64,000 bases of DNA from Ignavibacteriota bacterium. Lineage in GTDB: Bacteria > Bacteroidota > Ignavibacteria > UBA10030 > UBA6906. Shown here piece after piece: positions 1-7,587 of this stretch (position 1 is the first letter of the stretch; each line of letters begins with the position of its first letter). The notes beneath the pieces are model-generated. The model saw only the letters and a program-made list of their open reading frames with translations. It did not search any database and was not told the origin of the DNA. The stretch spans positions 83,763 through 147,762 of the forward strand of contig JADJHP010000015.1 in assembly GCA_016707525.1 (NCBI GenBank). Direction: 5' to 3'. A program made the translations under genes and the position numbers.

Positions 1-1800
1 GTCGCCACCGGCGCGATCTTCACGCTTCCCGCGTTCTTCATCGCGTCCGTCTGGAATCCGTTCTTCTCCATGAACCATTACGTGATCTCAACGATCGTGC
101 TTGCGGTGGCCGGCATTCTCGGCATCATGTTCGTGACGATCCTCAGGCGCGTGCTGGTGGAGGACCGCGAGCTGCCCTTCCCGGAATCCATCGCTGCGGC
201 CGAGATCCACAAGTCCGGCCAGGGCGGCACCCAGAATTCGCGCTTCCTCTTCAGCGGGATGGGACTCGGGGCGCTCTTTGGAGCGCTCGTGGAATTCAAG
301 GTCATTGCCTCCGGCTGGCAGTGGATCCTCAAGTTGACGAAGGGGACGCTCCTGTTCCGCGCGCCCGGTATGAACCCCGCGTTCTTCGGGGTCGGATACA
401 TCATCGGGCCGAAACTCGGCGCAGTGAACTTCAGCGGCGGCGTGCTGGCGTGGGGCCTGCTGACCCCGGTCATTGCCTACTTCATGCACCGGGAGAACCC
501 GGGCGCGGTCACGGATTGGGCGGCGGAGATGACCGCAGTGTGGAAAGGGACGGTCCGCTATATTGCCATCGGCGGCATGCTCACCGGTGCGTTCTACACG
601 CTCTACAAGATGCGCGGCAGCCTCGTCAGCGGCATCACGCGCTCCGTAGGCTACCTGCGGCATTCGGCAGGTGGCGGGGCCGTCCTGCGGACCGACCGTG
701 ACATCTCGCTCCGGTGGTCGCTGCCGGCATTCGGCGCGATCCTGGTGGTCATGTTCTTCATCTTCCAGCATTTCGCCGGAGCGTGGATGCCGGCAGGCGT
801 CGCCTCCGTGGTGATGCTCGTGCTCGGCTTCGTGTTCGCCGCGGTGTCCGGTTACCTCGTCGGCATCATCGGCGTGAGCAACAATCCCACCAGCGGCCTC
901 ACCGTGTCGGTCCTCATCGTGGTCGCGTTCCTGATGCTTGCCCTCGGCATGAGCGGCGAGCCGGCCGTGGCCGCGGTCCTCGGCGTTGCAGCCTTCACCT
1001 GCACGAGCGTATCGGTGGCAGGCGAGATGATGCAGGACCTCAAGGCCGGACACATCCTGGGGTGTACGCCGTGGAAGATGCAGGTGGGCGACATGATCAG
1101 CGTCACGGCTGCATCACTGGTGATGTTTCTGGTGCTGTCGCTGCTCCATCTGGGCGATCTGAAGCGCGCCGTGGGGGAAGAACTGGAACGGCTCCAGCAG
1201 GCGGGCACGACCACCGTGATGTACAAAGGAAATGAACCCACGATGATGGGCAAGATGTTCACGCTGGATGAAGTGCGGACACTCACCCCGGAACAACAGA
1301 ACGATGTACTGGGGACCCAGGCCGGGTTCGGCGGCGAGAGACTGCCGGCCCCGCAGGCCAGCCTGATGGCCGTGGTGACGCGCGGGATCGTGGAAGCGAA
1401 AGCGGAATTGATCCTGATCCTCACCGGCGTGTTCTTTGGCCTTGCCCTCATCCTCATGCAGGTGAAGAGCCCCATGCTCATCTCGGTGGGTATGTACCTG
1501 CCGATCGACACCACGTTCGCGATCTTCGCCGGCGGATTGATGAAAGGGGCGTTGGAGAAGTTGCTCGCCGCCCGGAAGGTGGAAGGGGCGGCAAAGGAAC
1601 GGATCGACAATATCGGCGTGCTGCTCGCCTCCGGCCTTATCGCAGGCGAGGCGTTGCTCGGATTGCTCTTTGCCGGGCTCGCGTTCGCGGAGGTCGGGCT
1701 CCCGCATCTGTTCGCACAGCCGTCGTATCTGCTGAGCCTCGTCGCCATCGGGATCCTTGCGCTTGTCCTTGTCCGGGTCCCGCTGAAGCAGGCGGACTAG
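1..1800 (+). CDS. OPT family oligopeptide transporter (5' truncated by window edge)
   Basis: The frame is open from base 1, so the gene begins before the window; an internal ATG at 70 is not the true start. About 599 residues are visible, nearly the whole length of a bacterial OPT transporter. The protein is a polytopic inner-membrane carrier with many hydrophobic segments. The motif ELPFPES near the visible N-terminus and the GLTVS and AAFTCTSVSVAGEMMQDLKAG-type regions are typical of the family, which imports oligopeptides or metal chelates driven by protons. A soluble stretch (about residues 380-450) interrupts the membrane segments. The substrate cannot be read from sequence. The methyltransferase that follows is 45 nt away on the same strand. 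Confidence 0.85.
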   Translation, partial: VATGAIFTLPAFFIASVWNPFFSMNHYVISTIVLAVAGILGIMFVTILRRVLVEDRELPFPESIAAAEIHKSGQGGTQNSRFLFSGMGLGALFGALVEFKVIASGWQWILKLTKGTLLFRAPGMNPAFFGVGYIIGPKLGAVNFSGGVLAWGLLTPVIAYFMHRENPGAVTDWAAEMTAVWKGTVRYIAIGGMLTGAFYTLYKMRGSLVSGITRSVGYLRHSAGGGAVLRTDRDISLRWSLPAFGAILVVMFFIFQHFAGAWMPAGVASVVMLVLGFVFAAVSGYLVGIIGVSNNPTSGLTVSVLIVVAFLMLALGMSGEPAVAAVLGVAAFTCTSVSVAGEMMQDLKAGHILGCTPWKMQVGDMISVTAASLVMFLVLSLLHLGDLKRAVGEELERLQQAGTTTVMYKGNEPTMMGKMFTLDEVRTLTPEQQNDVLGTQAGFGGERLPAPQASLMAVVTRGIVEAKAELILILTGVFFGLALILMQVKSPMLISVGMYLPIDTTFAIFAGGLMKGALEKLLAARKVEGAAKERIDNIGVLLASGLIAGEALLGLLFAGLAFAEVGLPHLFAQPSYLLSLVAIGILALVLVRVPLKQAD

Positions 1801-1845
1801 CCGCTGCCCGGGGGCTGTTGCCCATCATTCATGAAGGAGGATGCG

Positions 1846-2667
1846 GTGCATCTCACCTATCTTCTCAGGAACCTGCGGTACCGCATCATACCCGGCACCA
1901 CGGAGATCGTTCGCAGGCTGCGACGCGAGCAGGACCCCGGGTACGTGTACGAACGCGACCGGCATCCGGTCCGCGAAAAACACCACGGTAGTGGGGGATG
2001 GAAGGAAGAGCACGCGGGGGATCTGCACTACCGCGACTACGCGTCCTACGATGAATACGTGGCACACCAGCAGCAGAAGTTCACGGAGATGCTGAAGTTG
2101 AAGGGCGGGTTCACCGGGAAGCAGATCCTCGAATACCGGGAGAGGTTCTATCGCCGTTTCCGGCATCTGCCGGCGTATCTCGCTCCCGATGCCGTGATCG
2201 TGTGCGCGGGGGCCCGGCAGGGGACCGAGGTGGAAGTGCTGCGCGATATCGGCTTCCGGAACGCCTATGGCATCGATCTGAATCCGGGGCCGGACAATCC
2301 GCTGGTCCGCCCGGGCGATTTCATGAAAATGGAGAACGCACCGGGCACGGTGGACCTCATCTACAGCAATTGTCTCGATCACGCGTTCGATCTCGATGGC
2401 TTCCTGCGCGAGCACCGGCGTGTGCTGAAGCCCGAAGGGTATGCGTTGTACGACTTTGTTCCTGCAGGTGGGACGGGAGCATTCGAGGCGGTGGAATGGG
2501 ATTCCGAAGAGGCGCTGCTCAAACCACTCCTCGCATCGTACCGGTCGGTCGTGAAGCTTGAATCCGAGGAACACTGGAAGTGGATACTGATGCAGGGGCC
2601 GCGGCCGGACGATACGATCGACCGCCTCCTGCAACGCGCGCGGAATGTGGGGGAACGGCATGGCTGA
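1846..2667 (+). CDS. SAM-dependent class I methyltransferase
   Basis: Protein of about 273 residues with a Rossmann-type methyltransferase core in its C-terminal two thirds. The SAM-binding glycine-rich strand reads VIVCAGARQGTEVE, the acidic end of strand 2 is GIDLNPG, and the motif before strand 4 is GTVDLIYSNCLDHAFD, followed by RVLKPEGYALYDF. This is the methyltransferase type 11/FkbM-like layout; the substrate is unknown. The N-terminal 90 residues are charged and carry no recognised domain. I prefer the GTG start at 1846, because AAGGAGG lies 7 nt upstream; an in-frame ATG at 1831 would place that Shine-Dalgarno sequence inside the gene. The end overlaps the next start by 8 nt, so the two are probably co-translated. 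Confidence 0.8.
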   Translation: MHLTYLLRNLRYRIIPGTTEIVRRLRREQDPGYVYERDRHPVREKHHGSGGWKEEHAGDLHYRDYASYDEYVAHQQQKFTEMLKLKGGFTGKQILEYRERFYRRFRHLPAYLAPDAVIVCAGARQGTEVEVLRDIGFRNAYGIDLNPGPDNPLVRPGDFMKMENAPGTVDLIYSNCLDHAFDLDGFLREHRRVLKPEGYALYDFVPAGGTGAFEAVEWDSEEALLKPLLASYRSVVKLESEEHWKWILMQGPRPDDTIDRLLQRARNVGERHG

Positions 2668-3385
2668 TGAACGCGCCGCAGAGGCCGGACCGATCCTGGT
2701 TCCACTCAGCGTCTATGACAGCTACCGGCCCATCCGGGAACTGTCGCACTGGCTCATCAATTTTCTGATCGGCATCGCCGTCCTGTCCGTCGTGTCGTTC
2801 GGATCCGGATTGCTGCAGCAGCGGCTCCTTGCACAGATCCAACAGGGCGTCCAGGTCCCCCAGGAGATCGTGGAGGCGAATGACAACCGTCAGTTCGTGA
2901 TCGGCATGATGGAACTTGGGTCCATCGTGACCACCGGGATCCTGTTCCTGACGTGGATGCGGCGGGCCTACAACAATGTGCCGGCATTCGGGATGGAAGG
3001 GCCGGCGTATTCACCCGGGTGGGCGGTGTGGGGATTCTTTGTCCCGTTCCTCAACCTCGTGCGTCCCTACCAGGTCATGAAAGAGTTGTGGCGTGCAAGT
3101 GACCCCGGGGTGAGGCCGGGCCCGGGCTGGGTGAACGCCCGCGTTTCACCGCTTGTGGGGTGGTGGTGGGGAATGTACCTGATCATGAATTTCATGGCGA
3201 CCATCGTCATGCGCGTGGTGCTTGACGGGGGCACGACAGCGGCGGATCTTCGTTTGGTGACACAGCTCGATGCACTTTCAAGTGCGCTGACCATTCCCGC
3301 TGCGGTTCTGGCAGCGGGGGTCGTGCACGAGATCATGGTAAAGCAGGCCCAGAAACGGGATATTACTGCGCCAACACACGGGTAA
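2660..3385 (+). CDS. DUF4328 domain-containing membrane protein
   Basis: Protein of 241 residues with four to five predicted membrane helices: one near residues 25-50, one at about 80-105, one around the PGWAVWGFFVPFLNLVRPYQVMKELW block and two near the C-terminus. That block, with the W-x(2)-FFVP-x(2)-NLVRP-x(3)-M pattern, is the hallmark of DUF4328, a family of bacterial membrane proteins of unknown function. The ATG at 2660 is preferred to the upstream one at 2645, as GGGGGAA sits just before it. It overlaps the methyltransferase stop by 8 nt. A hairpin follows at 3419-3442. Confidence 0.8.
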   Translation: MADERAAEAGPILVPLSVYDSYRPIRELSHWLINFLIGIAVLSVVSFGSGLLQQRLLAQIQQGVQVPQEIVEANDNRQFVIGMMELGSIVTTGILFLTWMRRAYNNVPAFGMEGPAYSPGWAVWGFFVPFLNLVRPYQVMKELWRASDPGVRPGPGWVNARVSPLVGWWWGMYLIMNFMATIVMRVVLDGGTTAADLRLVTQLDALSSALTIPAAVLAAGVVHEIMVKQAQKRDITAPTHG

Positions 3386-3418
3386 GGTATCTCTTCCGTA
3401 TACGATCGTGTTGCTTCC

Positions 3419-3442
3419 CTGGCCCGGTGTGATCCGGGCCAG
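3419..3442 (+). terminator. GC-rich hairpin after DUF4328 gene
   Basis: A perfect 9-bp stem (CTGGCCCGG / CCGGGCCAG) with a 6-nt loop lies 34 nt after the DUF4328 stop. It is followed by AGTGCTTTGG rather than a clean T run, so it may be a weak intrinsic terminator. It separates the upstream genes from the promoter at 3471. Confidence 0.45.
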
Positions 3443-3470
3443 AGTGCTTTGGAGCGGTACAATTCTCTTC

Positions 3471-3499
3471 TTGACTTTGTGCTCTATAGAGAGCATATT
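3471..3499 (+). promoter_or_regulatory. Sigma-70-like promoter for transporter-chitobiose phosphorylase unit
   Basis: TTGACT, a 17-nt spacer and CATATT, matching the promoter form seen repeatedly in this window. The expected start of transcription is about 120 nt before the transporter start at 3627. The spacer contains a short palindrome (GCTCTATAGAGAGC) that could be an operator, but nothing proves binding. Confidence 0.6.
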
Positions 3500-3626
3500 T
3501 AACCCTATTAGTTGTTTGGAAAGACAAATTAATCCCGGTGCGTCATTCGCTGAAGCGCTCTGATTTCCGGGGCGCTCCCGTCATTTCCCCGATCGCGGTC
3601 ACGCATCATCCCCGAAAGGCTGGCAC

Positions 3627-4919
3627 ATGTCCCACACCTCCGTAGAGAGCGGATCACCCGTGCGTTGGGTCCCGACCCTCTATTTCGCTGAGGGGCTGCC
3701 TTTCGTTGCCATTGCAACCGTCTCTACTCTCATGTATAAAGGTCTGGGGGTCAGCGACGCTCAGATCGCCTTCTGGACCTCGCTGGTGATGCTCCCATGG
3801 ACCCTGAAGCCGTTGTGGGGCCCGCTTCTCGAGATGTTCCGCACCAAGAAGTGGTTCGTCGTCCTCACGCAGTCGGTCATCGGTGTTTGCTTCGCCCTGC
3901 TCGCGTTCTCCCTCCCTCTCAGCGCATTCTTCCAATACTCGCTGGCGCTCTTTGCGATCATCGCATTCAACGGGGCCACGCACGACATCGCTGCCGACGG
4001 GTTGTACATCTCCGTCCTCTCGGAGAAACGGCAAAGTGAATTCGTCGGGTGGCAGGGGGCATCGTACAACACCGCGAAGATCTTCACGCAGGGACTCCTC
4101 GTCTATATCGCCGGTCAGCTCGAGACCAGCATCGGCGTCGTGAATGCCTGGATGATCGTCATGGGTGTGTTCGGCGCGATCATGCTGATCCTCAGCCTGT
4201 ACCACTCGCGCTTCCTCCCTGCAGGTGCCGATGCGGGCGTGCGGCCGACGGCGGCCGATGCAGCGCGGACCGTCAGGGATGTGATCCGGACGTTCTTCAC
4301 GAAGAAGCACGTGTGGGCCGGGATCGCCTTCATCATCCTCTATCGCTTCGCCGAAGGGCAGGCGGTGAAGATCGTGCCGCTCTTCATGAAGGCTGCGCGT
4401 GAGCAGGGTGGATTGGCGCTCTCGACCTCGGAGATCGGTATCATCTACGGGACCTTCGGCGTTGCCGCATTCGTCCTCGGATCGATCCTCGCCGGGTACT
4501 TCACCGCACGGCGCGGCCTCCGGCGTTCTCTGATGATCCTGTGCGCGTTCTTCAACATCCCGTTCGCGGTGTATGCCTTCCTTGCCATCCTCCAGCCAAC
4601 GGATCTGCTTGCGATCGGCGCGGCGGTGGTCTTCGAATATTTCGGCTACGGGTTCGGGTTCGTGGGGCTGACGTTGTTCATGATGCAGCAGATCGCCCCG
4701 GGAAAGTACCGCACGGCGCACTACGCGTTCGCGACCGGCATCATGAGCCTGGGCATGATGATCCCCTCGATGCTCAGCGGGTTCATCAGCGATTGGCTCG
4801 GCTATCGCGAGTTCTTCATCTGGGTGGTGATCGCAACGATCCCATCCTTTGTGGTCACATGGCTGGTGCCGTTCCGCGACGTCGCGGCTGAAGAAGGGAC
4901 TGCAGGGGGAGAGGTGTGA
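3627..4919 (+). CDS. MFS transporter, AmpG/PAT-like
   Basis: Major facilitator of 430 residues with 12 predicted membrane helices in two halves. The N-terminal region (LYFAEGLPFVAIATVSTLMYKGLGVSD, then PWTLKPLWGPLLE) is characteristic of the peptide/acetyl-CoA/drug (PAT) branch that includes AmpG, the permease for GlcNAc-anhydromuropeptides. The motif NGATHDIAADG in helix 4 also fits AmpG-type carriers. The gene lies 67 nt upstream of a GH94 phosphorylase and shares its orientation, so import of a GlcNAc-containing disaccharide such as chitobiose, or a related oligosaccharide, is the best inference. The substrate is not proven by sequence. The promoter is at 3471-3499. Confidence 0.8.
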   Translation: MSHTSVESGSPVRWVPTLYFAEGLPFVAIATVSTLMYKGLGVSDAQIAFWTSLVMLPWTLKPLWGPLLEMFRTKKWFVVLTQSVIGVCFALLAFSLPLSAFFQYSLALFAIIAFNGATHDIAADGLYISVLSEKRQSEFVGWQGASYNTAKIFTQGLLVYIAGQLETSIGVVNAWMIVMGVFGAIMLILSLYHSRFLPAGADAGVRPTAADAARTVRDVIRTFFTKKHVWAGIAFIILYRFAEGQAVKIVPLFMKAAREQGGLALSTSEIGIIYGTFGVAAFVLGSILAGYFTARRGLRRSLMILCAFFNIPFAVYAFLAILQPTDLLAIGAAVVFEYFGYGFGFVGLTLFMMQQIAPGKYRTAHYAFATGIMSLGMMIPSMLSGFISDWLGYREFFIWVVIATIPSFVVTWLVPFRDVAAEEGTAGGEV

Positions 4920-4986
4920 TGTGCAGGAAGAGATCGTGGTGCGCGCCTCTCCGCCGCCGCAACTGAACATAGTGTAAGGATCGCTT

Positions 4987-7386
4987 ATGCGTTACGGTTA
5001 CTTCGATGATGACAGATGTGAATATGTGATCGAGAAGCCGGATGTTCCGGTCTCCTGGACGAATTACCTCGGCGTGAAGGACCTGTGTACCGTGATCTCG
5101 CACAATGCGGGCGGGTACTCCTTCTACAAAAGCGCGGAACATCACCGCATCACGCGCTTCCGCCAGAATGGTGTCCCTCTCGACCGCCCGGGACACTACG
5201 TCTATATCCGCGACGATGATACCGGTGAATTCTGGTCCGTGTCCTGGCAGCCGGTCGGCAAAGACCTTGCCAGCGCGAAGTACGAGGTCCGCCACGGCCT
5301 TTCCTATACCCGCTTTTCCAGCCAGTACCGCGACATCAACGCACGCCAGACGGTCTTCATCCCCGTGGACGACGATGTCGAGCTCTGGGATGTCGTGATC
5401 GGCAATACCGGGTCCACGCCGCGCCGGTTGAGTGTCTTCGCCTACGTCGAGTTCTCGTTCCACCACATCGAGATCGACAACCAGAACCTCCAGATGTCGC
5501 TCTATGCCAGCGGGTCCAGCTATAAGGACGGCATCATCGAATATGATTTCTTCTACGAGCCGTGGACCTTCCACTACTTCACGACCGACGGCACGCCGGA
5601 CAGCTTCGACTGTCTGCGCGACCGGTTCATTGGCGTCTACCGTACGGAGACCGATCCGCAGGCGGTGGTGAAGGGGGTGTGCAGCGGCAGCAGTGAACTC
5701 GGCGGGAATCATTGCGGTGCGCTCCATCGCCGCATCACCCTGGCCCCGGGCGCGGAGCAGCGGCTGCTCTTCATGCTCGGCGTGGGCCCGAGGGCGGCCG
5801 GGGCGACGATGCGCGAGAAATATGCGCAGCCTGCTGCCGTGGATGCGGCATTCGATGGCCTCAGGAAGTACTGGGCAGCCAAGAGGGCCATGTTCCAGTG
5901 TTCCACCCCGCATGCCGGCATGAATGCGATGCTGAACACATGGACGCTGCTTCAGGCCGAGACCTGCGTCGTGTGGTCGCGCTTTGCATCCTTCATTGAG
6001 GTCGGTGGGCGCACCGGCCTGGGGTACCGTGATACGTCGCAGGACGTCATGGCGGTCCCGCATACCAATCCTGATGCCGTGCGGGGGCGGATCCTCGAAC
6101 TCCTGCACGGGCAGGTGAGCCAGGGGTACGGATTGCATCTCTTCGATCCGGACGTCTTCAAGCCGCGCGAGGAGAAGCTCCCCGGCGTGAAGCTGCCTAC
6201 CGTGGTGCCGACACCGAACATCTCCGACATCATCCATGGCCTCAAGGACACATGCTCGGACGATGCGCTCTGGCTTGTGCCGTCGATCTGTGAGTATGTG
6301 AAAGAGACCGGCGACCTTGCGTTCTTCGATCATGTGGTGCCGTTCGCCGACACAGGCGAAGGGACGGTGTATGAGCACATGAAGCGGGCCCTGGACTTCT
6401 CGGCAGAACAGATCGGTGCCACCGGCATCTGCAAAGGCCTGCGCGCCGATTGGAACGACTGTCTGAACCTGGGCGGCGGCGAGAGCGCCATGGTCTCGTT
6501 CCTGCACCACTGGGCACTCGTGTATTTCATCGAAGCAGCGGCGTTCCTGAAGCGGCCGGAGGATGTGACAACGTACACGGCGATGGCCGAGACGGTGCGC
6601 GCAACCTGCGAGCGTGAACTGTGGGATGGCGAGTGGTACATCCGCGGTTTCACCCGCAAGGGGATCAAGATCTGGTCGAAGGAGAATGCGGAAGGGAAGA
6701 TCTTCCTCGAGAGCAACAGCCTCGCGGTCCTCTCCGATGCCGCTTCCCCGGAGCGCGGCAACATGGCTGTGGATGCGATCTACCGGCACCTCTTCTCGAA
6801 AGAACACGGCATCCATCTCGTGTGGCCGGCGTTCACGAAGCCGGACGATGACATCGGCTATGTGACGCGTGTCTACCGCGGCATCAAGGAGAACGGCGCC
6901 ATCTTCAGCCATCCCAACCCCTGGGCCTGGGTGGCGGCGTGCAAACTCGGCCGCGGGACCACGGCGATGGAATTCCACGATGCGTTGCTGCCGTACAATC
7001 ACAATGATGATGTCGAGGTGCGCGAAGCGGAACCGTACTCCTATGTGCAGTTCGTCATGGGGCGCGACCACACGGCGCATGGCCGCGGGCGTCATCCCTG
7101 GCTGACGGGAAGCGGCGGGTGGGCGTACTATGCCGCCACGCACTGGATGCTCGGCGTCCGTCCGGGGTACGATGCGCTGACGCTCGATCCGTGCATCCCG
7201 GCGGCATGGCCCGGTTTCGAAGTGACGAGGCAATGGCGCGGCGCCACGTACCACATCGCCGTGAAGAACCCCTCGGGCGTCGAAAAAGGCGTCAAGAGCG
7301 TGACGCTCAACGGCCAGAAGGTCTGCTGCGCGGTCCCCGTGCAGGCACCCGGCACGGTGAACACGATAGAAGTGGTTATGGGGTGA
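4987..7386 (+). CDS. chbP: GH94 N,N'-diacetylchitobiose phosphorylase-like enzyme
   Basis: A cytoplasmic enzyme of 799 residues with no signal peptide. Family GH94 phosphorylases split disaccharides with phosphate, saving one ATP. The product resembles chitobiose phosphorylase of Vibrio (about 801 residues) far more than cellobiose phosphorylase: the start RYGYFDDD-REYVI-like, CTVISHNAGGYSFY, the run FIEVGGRTGLGYRD, PHTNP, HGLKDTCSDDALW and NGAIFSHPNPWAWV all follow the chitobiose type. The predicted general-acid aspartate is D491 in RADWNDCLNLGGGESA. Expected products are GlcNAc-1-phosphate and GlcNAc. AAGGATCG lies 8 nt before the ATG. It follows an AmpG-like transporter and is closed by the terminator at 7431-7460. 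Specificity for chitobiose rather than another beta-disaccharide is an inference from remembered family sequences. Confidence 0.88.
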   Translation: MRYGYFDDDRCEYVIEKPDVPVSWTNYLGVKDLCTVISHNAGGYSFYKSAEHHRITRFRQNGVPLDRPGHYVYIRDDDTGEFWSVSWQPVGKDLASAKYEVRHGLSYTRFSSQYRDINARQTVFIPVDDDVELWDVVIGNTGSTPRRLSVFAYVEFSFHHIEIDNQNLQMSLYASGSSYKDGIIEYDFFYEPWTFHYFTTDGTPDSFDCLRDRFIGVYRTETDPQAVVKGVCSGSSELGGNHCGALHRRITLAPGAEQRLLFMLGVGPRAAGATMREKYAQPAAVDAAFDGLRKYWAAKRAMFQCSTPHAGMNAMLNTWTLLQAETCVVWSRFASFIEVGGRTGLGYRDTSQDVMAVPHTNPDAVRGRILELLHGQVSQGYGLHLFDPDVFKPREEKLPGVKLPTVVPTPNISDIIHGLKDTCSDDALWLVPSICEYVKETGDLAFFDHVVPFADTGEGTVYEHMKRALDFSAEQIGATGICKGLRADWNDCLNLGGGESAMVSFLHHWALVYFIEAAAFLKRPEDVTTYTAMAETVRATCERELWDGEWYIRGFTRKGIKIWSKENAEGKIFLESNSLAVLSDAASPERGNMAVDAIYRHLFSKEHGIHLVWPAFTKPDDDIGYVTRVYRGIKENGAIFSHPNPWAWVAACKLGRGTTAMEFHDALLPYNHNDDVEVREAEPYSYVQFVMGRDHTAHGRGRHPWLTGSGGWAYYAATHWMLGVRPGYDALTLDPCIPAAWPGFEVTRQWRGATYHIAVKNPSGVEKGVKSVTLNGQKVCCAVPVQAPGTVNTIEVVMG

Positions 7387-7401
7387 TGAATTAAGAATGA
7401 A

Positions 7402-7421
7402 GAACTAAGATTTCTTAGTTC
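7402..7421. repeat. Perfect 9-bp inverted repeat
   Basis: GAACTAAGA and TCTTAGTTC flank a 2-nt centre, just upstream of the intrinsic terminator. It could form a small extra hairpin or be a protein-binding palindrome. No function is visible. Confidence 0.5.
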
Positions 7422-7430
7422 GTAATTGAA

Positions 7431-7460
7431 AAGCCCGGAATCTCTTCCGGGCTTTTTTTT
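7431..7460 (+). terminator. Rho-independent terminator after chbP
   Basis: A perfect 10-bp stem AAGCCCGGAA / TTCCGGGCTT with a TCTC loop runs straight into a tract of eight T. It lies 45 nt after the phosphorylase stop and ends the 3.5-7.4 kb unit. Confidence 0.9.
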
Positions 7461-7497
7461 CATGCCACAGGGCGGTGCATGCACCGCCCCTACAAAG

Positions 7498-7566
7498 GCC
7501 AACACCGGATGCGCCACGACAACAGCCAACACCGGATGCGCCACGACAACAGCCGACACCGGATGG
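7498..7566. repeat. 27-bp tandem repeat, 2.5 copies
   Basis: Two identical 27-bp units (7498-7524 and 7525-7551) are followed by a 15-bp partial unit with one change (7552-7566). The unit starts GCCAACACCGGATGCG. The array sits between the converging chbP and alpha-mannosidase genes. It has no spacer structure and is not a CRISPR. Confidence 0.85.
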
Positions 7567-7587
7567 ATAGCGCTCCGCCGGTGCCGC

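Noticed and set aside
4855..7254. A 799-codon open frame on the minus strand opposite the GH94 gene
   Set aside because: It mirrors the sense gene, has a histidine/arginine-rich composition typical of antisense frames in GC-rich DNA, and has no domain or start signal.
7498..7566. Possible CRISPR array
   Set aside because: The units are directly adjacent with no spacers, there are only 2.5 copies and no cas genes.
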